Source: Moraxellaceae bacterium (GTDB taxonomy: Bacteria > Pseudomonadota > Gammaproteobacteria > Pseudomonadales > Moraxellaceae). Taken from it: a stretch of 62,712 nucleotides of DNA. The notes under the pieces are model-generated. The model worked only from the letters and a program-made list of their open reading frames with translations. It was not told where the DNA came from and searched no databases. The position numbers and the translations under genes are program-made. This document shows, piece after piece, positions 52,926-62,709 of this stretch; position 1 is the stretch's first letter; the number at the start of each line of letters is the position of its first letter. The DNA lies in NCBI GenBank assembly GCA_018260315.1, contig JAGLBJ010000002.1, positions 1 to 62,712 on the forward strand, read 5' to 3'.

Positions 52926-55900
52926 ATGGACGCTATAATCGAGGGTAAGCAATTGATAAAAAATGGATTACAATTAACCGCCTTAGTCACAGCACTAGCC
53001 TTAGCCGGTTGTGGCGGCGGTGGTTCGTCTTCAACGAGCGTTGCATTAGCCGGCAATAGTACGACTCTAGGAGGCAGTACAGCCATTTCAAAAGTCAGTG
53101 CTTATCATTTGGCCATTTCAAGTACTAAAACCTATTTAAATGTGAACGGGGATACAGCAACAATTACCGTAAAAGCCATTGATACTAATGGCGGCGGTGT
53201 GTCAGGTCAAAGCGTTGTGTTGGCGATTGCCGATTCTGCTAAAAATGGCGTGACGATTAACGGTTCATCGGCAGCAACGACTGACAGCAGCGGCAATGCC
53301 GTATTTAATATTGTTCTAACACCAGGCGGCAATGTTGACACCGCAGCGTTAATGAAATCGGGTGTATCTATTGGTGCAACCTTAACCGATACGACCGGCG
53401 CTACAACAAGTCAGGTTTCGATTTTACCTGTATCCATGCCAAGCTATAGCGTAACGGCGGTAAATTCATCACAAACCATAGATTTATCAGCCAATGCAGG
53501 CGCGCAAGCGTTAGTCACCGCATTAATGCAAACCACAGCAAATGGCAAAACGGTACCATTGGCTAATCAACCCGTCAATATTGTGCTTTCAAGTTTGGCG
53601 CAATCGTTGGGCGTGACCACTAAAACGCCTGTGACTACAGATGGGCAAGGTCAAGCTGTATTTGCAGTTACTGTACCGGCTAATTTGCCGGCAGCCAGCT
53701 TGCAACAGTTAAGCGCCAACGGTATTGCCTACAGTTTTAGGTGGACCCAGCAAGATGGCACGACGCAAACGACAACAGGTGGCGTTATTGGCACGACGTA
53801 TACGTCACAAGCCTATAAACTGACCATGTCGGCTGACCGTCAGGTAAGGGCAGCAGGCGATACCTTCCACGAATTTGTAAAAGTGCAAACGCCTACCAAA
53901 GATGCTAACGGTAATATTACCGGCTATGCTGCGGCGCCCAATACTAAAGTCCAGTTGGCAACGTCTAATCCTGCTGTTAAAATTGCCACACCAAGTGTGA
54001 CTACCGATGCCAATGGCATTGCTAATTTTACTGTGACCTTACAGCCCGGTGTCGACCCTGCTTCGTTAAGCAGCGGCATTATGACAACTGCTACAATTGT
54101 AGATGCCAACAATATGACCACGGCTCAGCAGGCGTATTTAGTAGCGGTTGACACACAACCTAAAGCTACTTCTATTTTGGCAAATATGAATAAGAGCACG
54201 TTAACGACGGGTGGGACCGATCAAAATACTATCGGGCTATACGTGATTGATGCCAACGGCGGCCAGGTCAATGGTACCACGATTATTACGACATTAACAG
54301 ACCCGAGTAATGGCACAGCGTTAACGGCTAACTCGACGCTAACCTCTGCAAACGGTGGGCAAGCTACTACAGGTGTGCGAGTTTTAACGGACACATCACG
54401 TCCCTATACCCGCTTAAACCACGACGTAACCTTTAATGCCTCTACTACACAGTTACAATCCATTTATGATGCCAGTGGCGCAGTAGTTTCAACAAATAAT
54501 ATTTCGGCAACGCTAGGGGTTCCGTTAACGGTTAGCTTGACCGGTACTACGCTGGCCTTAACGACGACTTCAAGTTCATCACAAGTGGCTGCAACAGATA
54601 TTGTACCTTATGTTGCCACTTTAAAAGATGGGGCAGGTCTGCCTATTGCTGGTGTGCCTATTATCTTGATAAATGGTACAACACCTCTTAGCGGGATTGC
54701 AGCCGTTACGACAGATGCTAACGGTAAAGCAACCTTTAATGTGCCTGCAAGCAGCTTAACCTTCTCGGGTGGCACTGCCAGTATTGTTGCGCAGACTGCG
54801 ACAGGTATTGCAGCCATCGACAGCCGCAATGCAAGTGGTAGTGTACAGGTGTTGTCACAAGTAGCGACCAATTTCTTATTTAATAACCTGCCTACGACCG
54901 TCAATTTAGATGCAACGACCAATACTGCCACCATACCGGTGACCGTTCAAATTAAATCCAGCAATGCTGCCGATATTCAAGGTAAAACGATTACTTTGGG
55001 TAGCACACTAGGTACTGTGGTTGCTCCAACCACTCAGCCTGTGACAGTGACTACTGATGCTACCGGAACCACTGGGATTGCAAACTTTAGTGTAGCGGCG
55101 ACTACAGCAGGGATCGCAGCCTTAACCGCTACCTTTAACGGAACAGTAAACGGGGCAACGGTGGCACCTGTTACCAACAAAGTAAATGTTGTAGCAACTA
55201 ATCCTAGCCGCTTAACGATTCAAGCCGCTAAAACGATACTTGCGCCTAATGAAGCAACTACCTTGACGGTTATTGTGCGTAACACTCAGGGCATGCCTGT
55301 TGCTAATCAAACCGTACGTTTTAATCGTTCAGTTGACCCGTCATCAGGGCAACTGTCAGCCGGAACCGCAATTACAGACATGAATGGCAATACCACAGTA
55401 ACCTATACAGCAGGTGCCGATACAACACCAACCAATGGCGTACAAATTATAGCGACGGTTGATGGTGCGGCAGCAGTTGCTCCTCAAACCGTAACGTTAA
55501 CGGTCGCTGCTCGTGCTGCCTACATTGTATTGGGTACAGACAATAAACTGGCAGTTGATTCAAGTTATTATGTTCAACCAGCTACTGTAGCGGTTATTGA
55601 CAGCGTAGGTAACCCTATTGCTAACCAAACCGTAACCGTGCGTGTTACCCCTATGCCTAATAAAGTAGGAGCTGCAGGACCGGCCGCAAACAGTAATGAA
55701 ATTGCCTATCAAAAAGGGTATTTTGCGTGGGATACGGCAAGTAGTTCATGGAAACAAAGGCTTACCACCAGCTGCCGTAATGAAGATCTAAATAGCAATT
55801 TCCAGCTTGATGCCGGCGAAGATTATAACAATAATAATATGCTGGATCCGCATAATGTGATGACTATTATTCCATCAACTTCATATGCTAGCACCTTTGT

Positions 55901-56159
55901 TACCAATGCTGATGGCACTATTACAGGTAAAACTGATTCAAGTGGACGTTTGGATTTTGGCTTACGCTATCCTAAAATTTACGCCTACTGGATGAAAATG
56001 GATATGCAAGCAACTACTCAAGTACAAGGAACCGAAAGCGGCAGTGATTTAAACTTTATACTCAGTGCCTTAAGCGCTGATGTTAAGAATCAAGATGTAA
56101 CGCCTGCTTTTGTGTATAGTCCATTTGGTCAAAGTAGTTCTTGTGCTGATACAAACTAA
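52926..56159 (+). CDS. Ig-like-repeat surface lipoprotein
   Basis: 1077 residues from the ATG at 52926 (GAGG eight bases upstream; the in-frame ATG at 52911 has AGGA touching it). Lipobox LALAGC, Cys29. At least six units end in a TDxxGxAxFxVT-type hallmark of bacterial Big_1 domains (near residues 117, 236, 358, 594, 708, 815). A late segment with Cys and repeated Asp/Asn (DLNSNFQLDAGEDYNNNNML) resembles a calcium-binding EF-like loop. Likely outer-membrane-anchored; function unclear. Confidence 0.85.
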   Translation: MDAIIEGKQLIKNGLQLTALVTALALAGCGGGGSSSTSVALAGNSTTLGGSTAISKVSAYHLAISSTKTYLNVNGDTATITVKAIDTNGGGVSGQSVVLAIADSAKNGVTINGSSAATTDSSGNAVFNIVLTPGGNVDTAALMKSGVSIGATLTDTTGATTSQVSILPVSMPSYSVTAVNSSQTIDLSANAGAQALVTALMQTTANGKTVPLANQPVNIVLSSLAQSLGVTTKTPVTTDGQGQAVFAVTVPANLPAASLQQLSANGIAYSFRWTQQDGTTQTTTGGVIGTTYTSQAYKLTMSADRQVRAAGDTFHEFVKVQTPTKDANGNITGYAAAPNTKVQLATSNPAVKIATPSVTTDANGIANFTVTLQPGVDPASLSSGIMTTATIVDANNMTTAQQAYLVAVDTQPKATSILANMNKSTLTTGGTDQNTIGLYVIDANGGQVNGTTIITTLTDPSNGTALTANSTLTSANGGQATTGVRVLTDTSRPYTRLNHDVTFNASTTQLQSIYDASGAVVSTNNISATLGVPLTVSLTGTTLALTTTSSSSQVAATDIVPYVATLKDGAGLPIAGVPIILINGTTPLSGIAAVTTDANGKATFNVPASSLTFSGGTASIVAQTATGIAAIDSRNASGSVQVLSQVATNFLFNNLPTTVNLDATTNTATIPVTVQIKSSNAADIQGKTITLGSTLGTVVAPTTQPVTVTTDATGTTGIANFSVAATTAGIAALTATFNGTVNGATVAPVTNKVNVVATNPSRLTIQAAKTILAPNEATTLTVIVRNTQGMPVANQTVRFNRSVDPSSGQLSAGTAITDMNGNTTVTYTAGADTTPTNGVQIIATVDGAAAVAPQTVTLTVAARAAYIVLGTDNKLAVDSSYYVQPATVAVIDSVGNPIANQTVTVRVTPMPNKVGAAGPAANSNEIAYQKGYFAWDTASSSWKQRLTTSCRNEDLNSNFQLDAGEDYNNNNMLDPHNVMTIIPSTSYASTFVTNADGTITGKTDSSGRLDFGLRYPKIYAYWMKMDMQATTQVQGTESGSDLNFILSALSADVKNQDVTPAFVYSPFGQSSSCADTN

Positions 56160-56189
56160 TAGCCTAGTGCTCTGATGGTCCAGGTTATT

Positions 56190-56220
56190 AAAAACCGATT
56201 TCTAAGGAAGTCGGTTTTTT
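56190..56220 (+). terminator. Rho-independent terminator of the Ig-repeat gene
   Basis: AAAACCGA-N12-TCGGTTTTTT, 31 bp after the stop. Confidence 0.85.
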
Positions 56221-56225
56221 ATCAG

Positions 56226-57125
56226 TTAGTCAATTGATTTATACTTGTACTCTTGGCATAAGGTAATAAAAACATCGGTAAAATGGCGTAAGAGTTGCAC
56301 ACGTTTCGTTGCCAGCCATGTGGTATTTTTACCAAAAAAAGCGATAGGAATACGTTCCAGCAGTACATCACGCTGAGGCAAAAATGCAGTTTCTGCCATA
56401 ATTCCAACGCCCATTCCCAGTTCAACATAAGTTTTAATCACATCGGCATCTAACGCAGACAACACAATATTTGGATTTAAGCCCGCTTGTTGAAAGGTTA
56501 AATCAATGTTGGCCCGTCCCGTAAATCCTTCATGGTAGGTAATTAAATCATACAGGTGTAAATCAGCCAAAGTTTTGGGCGGACGACGCGCAAGCAGATG
56601 CTGCTTAGGTACGATTAAACAGTGTTGCCATGTATAAAACACTACGGCGTTAAGTTCTGGTGTATGGCTTAAGGCTTCAGTAGCAATGCCAATATCAACC
56701 TCGCCTCGCAATAACATGCCCATTATTTCAGTAGGGCTGGCCTGATGCAGGATTAAATGCACCTTTGGAAACTGTTGTTTAAACTTTGTGACAATCGGCG
56801 GCAAAATATAACGAGCTTGAGTATGGGTGGTCGCAATGCTCAACGTTCCAATATCAGGTTGTTTTAACTCTTGCGCTAAACGATGTAATGCCTGTGTGCC
56901 GCCTAAAATCTGTTCAACAGTACCCAGCAGGGTTTGACCTGCCTCGGTCAACCCTAAAATGCGTTTGCCGTGTCGTTCAAAGATAATCACGCCTAATTCA
57001 TCTTCAAAATCGCGTATATGCTTGCTTACTCCAGAGGCTGAAGTGTTTAAGGCGGTGGCCACCAAACTTAAATTAAATTGCTGATTTATTGTTTCGCGGA
57101 TAATTTTTAACTGCTGAAAATTCAT
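56226..57125 (-). CDS. CysB/Cbl-like LysR regulator
   Basis: 299 residues. The N-terminal HTH differs from CysB at the recognition helix but the diagnostic IATTHTQARYILPP and later PTEIMGMLLRGEVDIGIATEAL resemble CysB/Cbl. CysB senses N-acetylserine; this copy sits at the end of the mrdA-rsmD-miaE run (ATG immediately follows the miaE TAA), with no sulfur gene nearby. May be a second, specialised paralogue. Confidence 0.85.
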   Translation of the reverse strand: MNFQQLKIIRETINQQFNLSLVATALNTSASGVSKHIRDFEDELGVIIFERHGKRILGLTEAGQTLLGTVEQILGGTQALHRLAQELKQPDIGTLSIATTHTQARYILPPIVTKFKQQFPKVHLILHQASPTEIMGMLLRGEVDIGIATEALSHTPELNAVVFYTWQHCLIVPKQHLLARRPPKTLADLHLYDLITYHEGFTGRANIDLTFQQAGLNPNIVLSALDADVIKTYVELGMGVGIMAETAFLPQRDVLLERIPIAFFGKNTTWLATKRVQLLRHFTDVFITLCQEYKYKSID

Positions 57126-57752
57126 TTAGTCGGGCCCCATTAAAGGATGTACCGGAATGCCGCTATGAAAGCGCATTTGGGTATCAGGGCTTAAAATCAG
57201 ATCTTGCTCAATTTTTCTAACTATATTAATACGTTCTTGAATAGACTGCCCTGCAATCGTTTCGGCTAATGCCAAATAATCCATAAAGTGCCGCGCTTCG
57301 GATTTTAGTAAATATCCGTAAAATTTGGCTAAATCGGTATCGACATAAGGCATTAACGCGGCAAAACGTTCACAAGACCGTGCTTCTACAAAGGCGCCTA
57401 CAACTAAAATATCAATCATGGCGGCCGGTTCAAAGGTGCGGATCGATTGACGCAACCCGCCCGCATAGCGACTAGCGCTGACTGATTGCCAAGGTTGTCC
57501 ACGTTTTTGTAGCAACTCGAGAACCTGTTCGTAATGCAGCATTTCTTCACGCACCAATTGCGCTAAGCGTATTTGCAAATCAGTAAAATCGTTGTATTTG
57601 TACATTAAATTTAAAGCAGTACCTGCCGCTTTTTTTTCACAATTAGCATGGTCTTGCAGCAATAACGCCATATGCTTGGGGGCTTCATCTAGCCATGCTT
57701 GCGGCGTTTTGCAGCCTAAAAATCTTATCACCTGACTTATATCAACGGTCAT
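57126..57752 (-). CDS. miaE: tRNA-(ms2io6A)-hydroxylase
   Basis: 208 residues of the MiaE ferritin-like di-iron fold; several E..H ligand sets visible (EEMLHYEQVLE near 69, EARSCERFAAL near 123, SEARHFMDYLAL near 151). Hydroxylates ms2i6A37 in tRNA. ATG 59 bp after rsmD stop. Confidence 0.92.
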   Translation of the reverse strand: MTVDISQVIRFLGCKTPQAWLDEAPKHMALLLQDHANCEKKAAGTALNLMYKYNDFTDLQIRLAQLVREEMLHYEQVLELLQKRGQPWQSVSASRYAGGLRQSIRTFEPAAMIDILVVGAFVEARSCERFAALMPYVDTDLAKFYGYLLKSEARHFMDYLALAETIAGQSIQERINIVRKIEQDLILSPDTQMRFHSGIPVHPLMGPD

Positions 57753-57811
57753 GCAAACGCCTCTTTGAGGTAAAACGGGTTAATAGCTGTCATAACTGTA
57801 TAAACGCTGGC

Positions 57812-58372
57812 TTAGGACTGCATACGATACAGCCCTGCATGGACCTGGCCTGCACGGGTTTGTTTCTGTAATGTCCATGACAGTGGTAGATTTAGCATTT
57901 CTAGAACTTGAGGGGCCTCTACATAAATCCAGGCATTTGGCGCAAGTTTAGGTAAAAATAACTGCGCCAACGGTTCCCACAAATTTAAGTTAAACGGCGG
58001 ATCTAAAAATAAGCCATCGATAGGCCGGGTAATGCTTGCGATAGCCTGCTGGGCAGTAGTGCTTAGAATCATCGCGCGCGTTTGCACGGGTTGTTCTGGG
58101 GCTAAAAGAGCTAAATTTTGGCGTAATTGCGCCGCCTGCTCAGGCTCAGGTTCTATTAGATAAGCAAAGCCGGCACCGCGTGATAAAGCCTCAAGCCCTA
58201 GCGCGCCACTGCCTGCACAGGCATCTACCACCACCCGTCCTGCAATATCCCACATAAGCCAGTTAAACAGCGTTTCACGCACACGGTCAGGGGTCGGGCG
58301 TAACCCTTCGAGCGGTATAAACTTAATCACTCGTCTTTTCCATTGCCCGCCAATAATGCGTACATGACTCAT
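57812..58372 (-). CDS. rsmD: 16S rRNA (guanine966-N2)-methyltransferase
   Basis: 186 residues. RIIGGQWKRR start, RPTPDRVRETLFNWL near 26, ACAGSGALGLEALSRGA near 51 (SAM), catalytic DPPF near 123. The ATG directly abuts the mrdA stop (TAGATG). Confidence 0.94.
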   Translation of the reverse strand: MSHVRIIGGQWKRRVIKFIPLEGLRPTPDRVRETLFNWLMWDIAGRVVVDACAGSGALGLEALSRGAGFAYLIEPEPEQAAQLRQNLALLAPEQPVQTRAMILSTTAQQAIASITRPIDGLFLDPPFNLNLWEPLAQLFLPKLAPNAWIYVEAPQVLEMLNLPLSWTLQKQTRAGQVHAGLYRMQS

Positions 58373-60412
58373 CTATTCTTCTCCCACGGCAGATTTACGG
58401 TTCAGGGGAACAACTGGCAAGGGACTCGTTAAGGTGGCTGTATTGATAGGTGCTGCTTTAGCGGCGGTAACGGCGCGGCGGTCGTTTTCAGCGGCTGCCG
58501 ATGCCTCTGCTGCGGCTAGCATGGCGGCCGGATCAGGTTTGATGGGTTGTTTAAATCGCTGGTGAACCTGATAATCGAATAAAGCCCGAGCTATAGGGGC
58601 CGCAGCGCCAGCCCCTGATTTGCCGTTTTCAACAATAATGGCAACCGCCAACTCGGGATTATCTGCCGGCGCAAACGCGGTAAACAGCGCATGGTCATAT
58701 TGGCGTGAATTAAGCAACGCTTCATTATAGCGTTTACCTTGTGCAATGCTTTTAACCTGTGCTGTACCGGTCTTGCCCGCAATTCGATAATCTTTCAAAC
58801 CCATACCAATACGCCGTGCTGTTCCGTGAGTCACCACACCAACCATGGCCTCGCGAATATTGAGCCAATCTTCAGGCTTGCCATTAAATTTTATTTTATA
58901 ATCGGGTCGGTTTAAAATGGGGTGAGGTACCGGGCCACGACTTTGCAGTAACAAATGAGGCTTAACATGGCTCCCCTGATTGGCAATAATTGAAATAGCC
59001 GACGCAATCTGTAAGGGCGACGCCAAAAAGTAACCTTGCCCGATACCCAATGAGATCGTTTCACCCGGCAGCCAGGGCGCCTTGCGTTTGGCCATCTTCC
59101 ATGCCGGAGAGGGGTACAGCCCGGATTTTTCACCCGGCAAATCGATGCCTGTGGCTTGCCCAAATCCAAACTCACTCATCCATTCATGCATGCGGTCAAT
59201 GCCCAGACGATACGACAGCACGTAAAAAAACGTATCGCACGACACCGCCACGGCTTTCATTAAATCGACCACGCCATGACCGCCTTTGGCATCATCACGA
59301 AATAAATGGGAATCACCCGGTAAATGGAACGAACCCCCATCGTAAATGCGCGAACCCCAATCAATTAATCCAAAATGGATACCGCCCATGCCCTCAATCG
59401 GTTTAATCGTCGAACCGGGTGGATACAGACCCTGCAGTGCCCGATTGAATAGCGGCTGGTCGGGGTCATCACGTAATTTACTGTATAATTCGCCGCGTAT
59501 GCCAGCTACAAACGGATTGGGGTCAAAACTTGGGTTGCTGACAAAGGCCAGTACTTCACCGGTGCGCGGGTCAAGCGCCACGACAGCCCCACGCCGTCCT
59601 GAGAGCTGGTCATGCGCTACTTTTTGCAGGCCATAATCAATGGATAAATACAAATCGTTGCCGCGTACTGCCGGTGTACTGCCTAAACGGTTTAACACTT
59701 CACCATGTGCATCTGCTTCAACATATTGATAGCCCGGCTTGCCATGCAGTAAATCTTCATAAAATCGTTCAATGCCAATTTTGCCGATTAAATCGGTACC
59801 GGTGTAGGCTACTTTATCGAGGTGTTCCATTTCTTTTTCATTGATACGGCCAACGTAGCCGATTACATGCGCAAACAGTTCCCCATGTGGATAAAAGCGC
59901 GTCATTTTGGTTTGAATAGTGACGCCCGGAAATTCATACTTACGTTCGCTAAACTGGGCAATTTCTGACTCGGTCAAGTCAAATTTAAGCGCGACCTGGT
60001 CCATATCGGTGGCGCGTTTTATACGGCCTTGATATTTTTCGATATCGTCCGGGGTTAAATGCAGCAAGGTCGTTAACTTGGGTAATAAGGGCTCGATATT
60101 ATCCGATTCTTCGCCACTGACGACGGCAGTAAAGACCGGGTGATTATCGGCCAGTAAAATGCCGTTTCGGTCATAGATATAACCGCGTGATGGGGCAATG
60201 GCTTGTAATTTAATACGATTTTTATCGGATTCAGTGCGAAAATGTTCGTATTGCACCACCTGCAAAAACGCATAACGCGCCAGTAACAGACTAAAGCACA
60301 CCATAATAAAGCCGCCAGCCACCCAAACCCGCGTCCTAAAAATGCGCTGTTCTTGTTGGGTATTTTTAAGGTGCGTTGGACGCTTGACTTTGGCGCGTTT
60401 TAATATGTTCAT
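58373..60412 (-). CDS. mrdA: Penicillin-binding protein 2
   Basis: 679 residues: N-terminal membrane helix (about 31-50), dimerisation domain, transpeptidase with active-site SxxK in PPGSTIKP (Ser about 333), SCD at about 388 and KTGTAQ at about 543. Low-complexity Ala tail after about 630. Elongation-specific class B PBP; partners RodA (16 kb). rsmD directly follows. Confidence 0.95.
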   Translation of the reverse strand: MNILKRAKVKRPTHLKNTQQEQRIFRTRVWVAGGFIMVCFSLLLARYAFLQVVQYEHFRTESDKNRIKLQAIAPSRGYIYDRNGILLADNHPVFTAVVSGEESDNIEPLLPKLTTLLHLTPDDIEKYQGRIKRATDMDQVALKFDLTESEIAQFSERKYEFPGVTIQTKMTRFYPHGELFAHVIGYVGRINEKEMEHLDKVAYTGTDLIGKIGIERFYEDLLHGKPGYQYVEADAHGEVLNRLGSTPAVRGNDLYLSIDYGLQKVAHDQLSGRRGAVVALDPRTGEVLAFVSNPSFDPNPFVAGIRGELYSKLRDDPDQPLFNRALQGLYPPGSTIKPIEGMGGIHFGLIDWGSRIYDGGSFHLPGDSHLFRDDAKGGHGVVDLMKAVAVSCDTFFYVLSYRLGIDRMHEWMSEFGFGQATGIDLPGEKSGLYPSPAWKMAKRKAPWLPGETISLGIGQGYFLASPLQIASAISIIANQGSHVKPHLLLQSRGPVPHPILNRPDYKIKFNGKPEDWLNIREAMVGVVTHGTARRIGMGLKDYRIAGKTGTAQVKSIAQGKRYNEALLNSRQYDHALFTAFAPADNPELAVAIIVENGKSGAGAAAPIARALFDYQVHQRFKQPIKPDPAAMLAAAEASAAAENDRRAVTAAKAAPINTATLTSPLPVVPLNRKSAVGEE

Positions 60413-60488
60413 AAAGCGTAATCAATGAATCCACAGGCAATATTTGTTTGTGAAATTATAGCCTTTTTAGTCAGGGGCCGTTTAGTTT

Positions 60489-60884
60489 TCATGCAGGGTG
60501 AACCAGTTTGGACACCATAAAAAAGCCGCCTGCCGTTGCCAGCAAACTCCCCAGAACATGCAACATGATCAACGTTAAGGCCTGATAAAAACGTCCCGTG
60601 TTAAGCAGCGTAAAACTTTCGGCCGAAAAGGTCGAAAAAGTAGTCAAGCCGCCTAAAAATCCGGTCGTTATTAAGGCCCGGACTTCAGGGGTTAAACGGG
60701 GCATATAGGCCAAAGCGCAGCCCATTAAAAGGCCGCCAAGCACATTGCTCAAGAACGTTCCCCACGGCAACCAACTGATGGTTATGCCCTTGATAATCAA
60801 CGTCGTACTGTTAAACTGCCGGCTCAGCCCATAGCGAAAAATAGCCCCAAAGCTTGCGCCTATTGCAATGCAAAGATAAATCAT
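60489..60884 (-). CDS. crcB: Fluoride ion channel CrcB
   Basis: 131 residues, four helices, GFLGGLTTFSTFSAE signature with the fluoride-binding Phe pair. Dual-topology homodimer. No fluoride riboswitch recognisable in the 5' leader. Confidence 0.93.
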   Translation of the reverse strand: MIYLCIAIGASFGAIFRYGLSRQFNSTTLIIKGITISWLPWGTFLSNVLGGLLMGCALAYMPRLTPEVRALITTGFLGGLTTFSTFSAESFTLLNTGRFYQALTLIMLHVLGSLLATAGGFFMVSKLVHPA

Positions 60885-61002
60885 GATGGCCTCAAACTTG
60901 GTTTAAGCAGGGTTTATTGGGCAGCGACATTTTAACAAGCCGCACAGCCTGGAGCAGGCAGTGTATACTAGCGTTATTTTTTAAAAAGTGATAGGTGATT
61001 TT

Positions 61003-61383
61003 ATGCAGCATTCCCCAGATTTACAGTACGCCGCCACGCATGAATGGGCCAAACAGGAGGGCGATTTAATCGTTACGGGCATTAGTGATTTTGCCCAGAA
61101 TATGTTAGGCGATTTAATGTTTGTAGAGGCACCTAAAGTGGGCACGAACGTTCAGGCAGGGCAAGCAGTGGGCACGGTAGAATCGGTTAAAACCGCGTCC
61201 GATATTCATGCGCCGGTGTCGGGGGAAGTGGTCGAAGTCAATACGGCATTGCATGATGACCCTGAGATTATTAACACTGACCCGTATGGCAAAGGCTGGA
61301 TTTATAAAATTCGCCCCAGTCAAACGGCCGAACTTGCGCAATTGTTAAACGCCGCCGACTATGCAGCCGCAAACACTAAATAA
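61003..61383 (+). CDS. gcvH: Glycine cleavage system H protein
   Basis: 126 residues from ATG 61003 (AGGTGA six bases upstream; an earlier start at 60988 is unlikely). Lipoyl-lysine in [18 protein letters not shown] and TDPYGKGW blocks. Carrier of the aminomethyl moiety; no gcvP or gcvT gene is beside it. Divergent from crcB. Confidence 0.94.
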   Translation: MQHSPDLQYAATHEWAKQEGDLIVTGISDFAQNMLGDLMFVEAPKVGTNVQAGQAVGTVESVKTASDIHAPVSGEVVEVNTALHDDPEIINTDPYGKGWIYKIRPSQTAELAQLLNAADYAAANTK

Positions 61384-61444
61384 GCGCATGTTAAAGCAAA
61401 CGTTATTTAATAAACTACATGTTTTGTATACTGAGGCACATTAA

Positions 61445-62698
61445 ATGGCACTGCCACGTTTAAGGATTAAGAAACGCGACCAGCAACGGTTACGCGATGG
61501 TCATTTATGGGTTTATTCGAATGAAATAGACACCGCCCAAACGCCATTACGCACCATTGCCGCTGAGCAACATGGGTATTTAGCGCATCTGGAAGATTAT
61601 CGCGGTCATTTTTTAGCGACTGTTAGCTTTAATGCCAATGCGTTGATTGCAGCCCGAATTTTGGCCACGACACCCCTCGAACGTCTTGATAGTGATTTTT
61701 TTGTGCAGCGTTTGCAAACCGCTTTAACCTTGCGCGAACAGTGCTTTGATTTGCCATACTATCGCTTGGTGTATAGTGAAGGTGATAATCTGGCCGGCCT
61801 GGTGATTGACCGGTTTAATGCGGTGTTTGTCGTGCAAATCAGCACCTGGGCGATGGAAAGCGCGCGCGCCGAACTGGTATTTGCCTTACAACAGCTCTTT
61901 GGTGCCGATATAAGCATCATATTTAAACATGAAGGCAAAGGTCGGCAGATTGAGCAATTGCCTGAATATATTGACATTGTGGGGCCGGTACCGTCGCATT
62001 TAACCATTATTGAAAACGGCGTTACGTTTCAGGCGTCATTGGACGGACAAAAAACCGGCTGGTTTTATGACCATCGCAGTGGCCGCGCCTGGTTAAATCA
62101 CTGGTTGGCCACCACTGCAAAACATACGTTAACAGGGCTTTCGGTTTTGGATTTATTTAGCTACGTAGGTGGCTGGGGTATACAGGCGGCCGCCTATGGT
62201 GCACAACAGGTGACCTGCATTGACGCTTCAGAAAAAGCCGGTATTGAACTAAAGCACAATAGCGCGCTGCTAAAACAAACACCATTGCCCACAACCCGTC
62301 CTGATGTAGACATACAGTTTGAGGCCGCCGATATTTTTAGCTGGTTAAAAAACACGCCTAACCTATATGATGTGGTAGTGCTTGACCCGCCGGCCTTGAT
62401 TCAAAAGCGCCGTGACTTTGAGCAGGGCCGTCAGGCCTATTTTATGTTAAATGATGGGGCGTTAGCGCGTGTTAAACCGGGTGGAGTATTGATTACGGCG
62501 TCGTGTTCGCTACACTTGCACCGTGATGAATTGCTAAAAATCATGCAGCAACTGGCACGCCGTCAGCATAAACATTTACAACTGATTCATGAAGCCCAAC
62601 CGGCGGCCGACCATCCCCAAATTTTAGCCATGCCTGAAAGCTTATATTTAAAATGCTTTATGTTTCGGGTGTTGCCCCTTGAACCAGTTACTACATAA
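61445..62698 (+). CDS. rlmI: 23S rRNA (cytosine-C5)-methyltransferase RlmI-like
   Basis: 417 residues: N-terminal PUA-like domain (RDGHLWVYSNEI), EEHP domain, and a SAM methyltransferase with LDLFSYVGGWGIQAAAYGA near 235 and catalytic DPPALIQKR. RlmI family methylates C1962 of 23S rRNA in E. coli. Follows gcvH. Confidence 0.88.
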   Translation: MALPRLRIKKRDQQRLRDGHLWVYSNEIDTAQTPLRTIAAEQHGYLAHLEDYRGHFLATVSFNANALIAARILATTPLERLDSDFFVQRLQTALTLREQCFDLPYYRLVYSEGDNLAGLVIDRFNAVFVVQISTWAMESARAELVFALQQLFGADISIIFKHEGKGRQIEQLPEYIDIVGPVPSHLTIIENGVTFQASLDGQKTGWFYDHRSGRAWLNHWLATTAKHTLTGLSVLDLFSYVGGWGIQAAAYGAQQVTCIDASEKAGIELKHNSALLKQTPLPTTRPDVDIQFEAADIFSWLKNTPNLYDVVVLDPPALIQKRRDFEQGRQAYFMLNDGALARVKPGGVLITASCSLHLHRDELLKIMQQLARRQHKHLQLIHEAQPAADHPQILAMPESLYLKCFMFRVLPLEPVTT

Positions 62699-62709
62699 AG
62701 GATAATCAG

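Noticed and set aside
54608..54934. Minus-strand frame opposite the Ig-repeat protein
   Set aside because: Shadow of the low-complexity repeat coding sequence with no ribosome site.
60885..60990. Fluoride riboswitch for crcB
   Set aside because: The GGNGATGGNGTTCC-type core is absent from the short leader; no convincing pseudoknot.
60885..61002. Glycine riboswitch for gcvH
   Set aside because: The leader is too short and lacks the conserved tandem aptamer.
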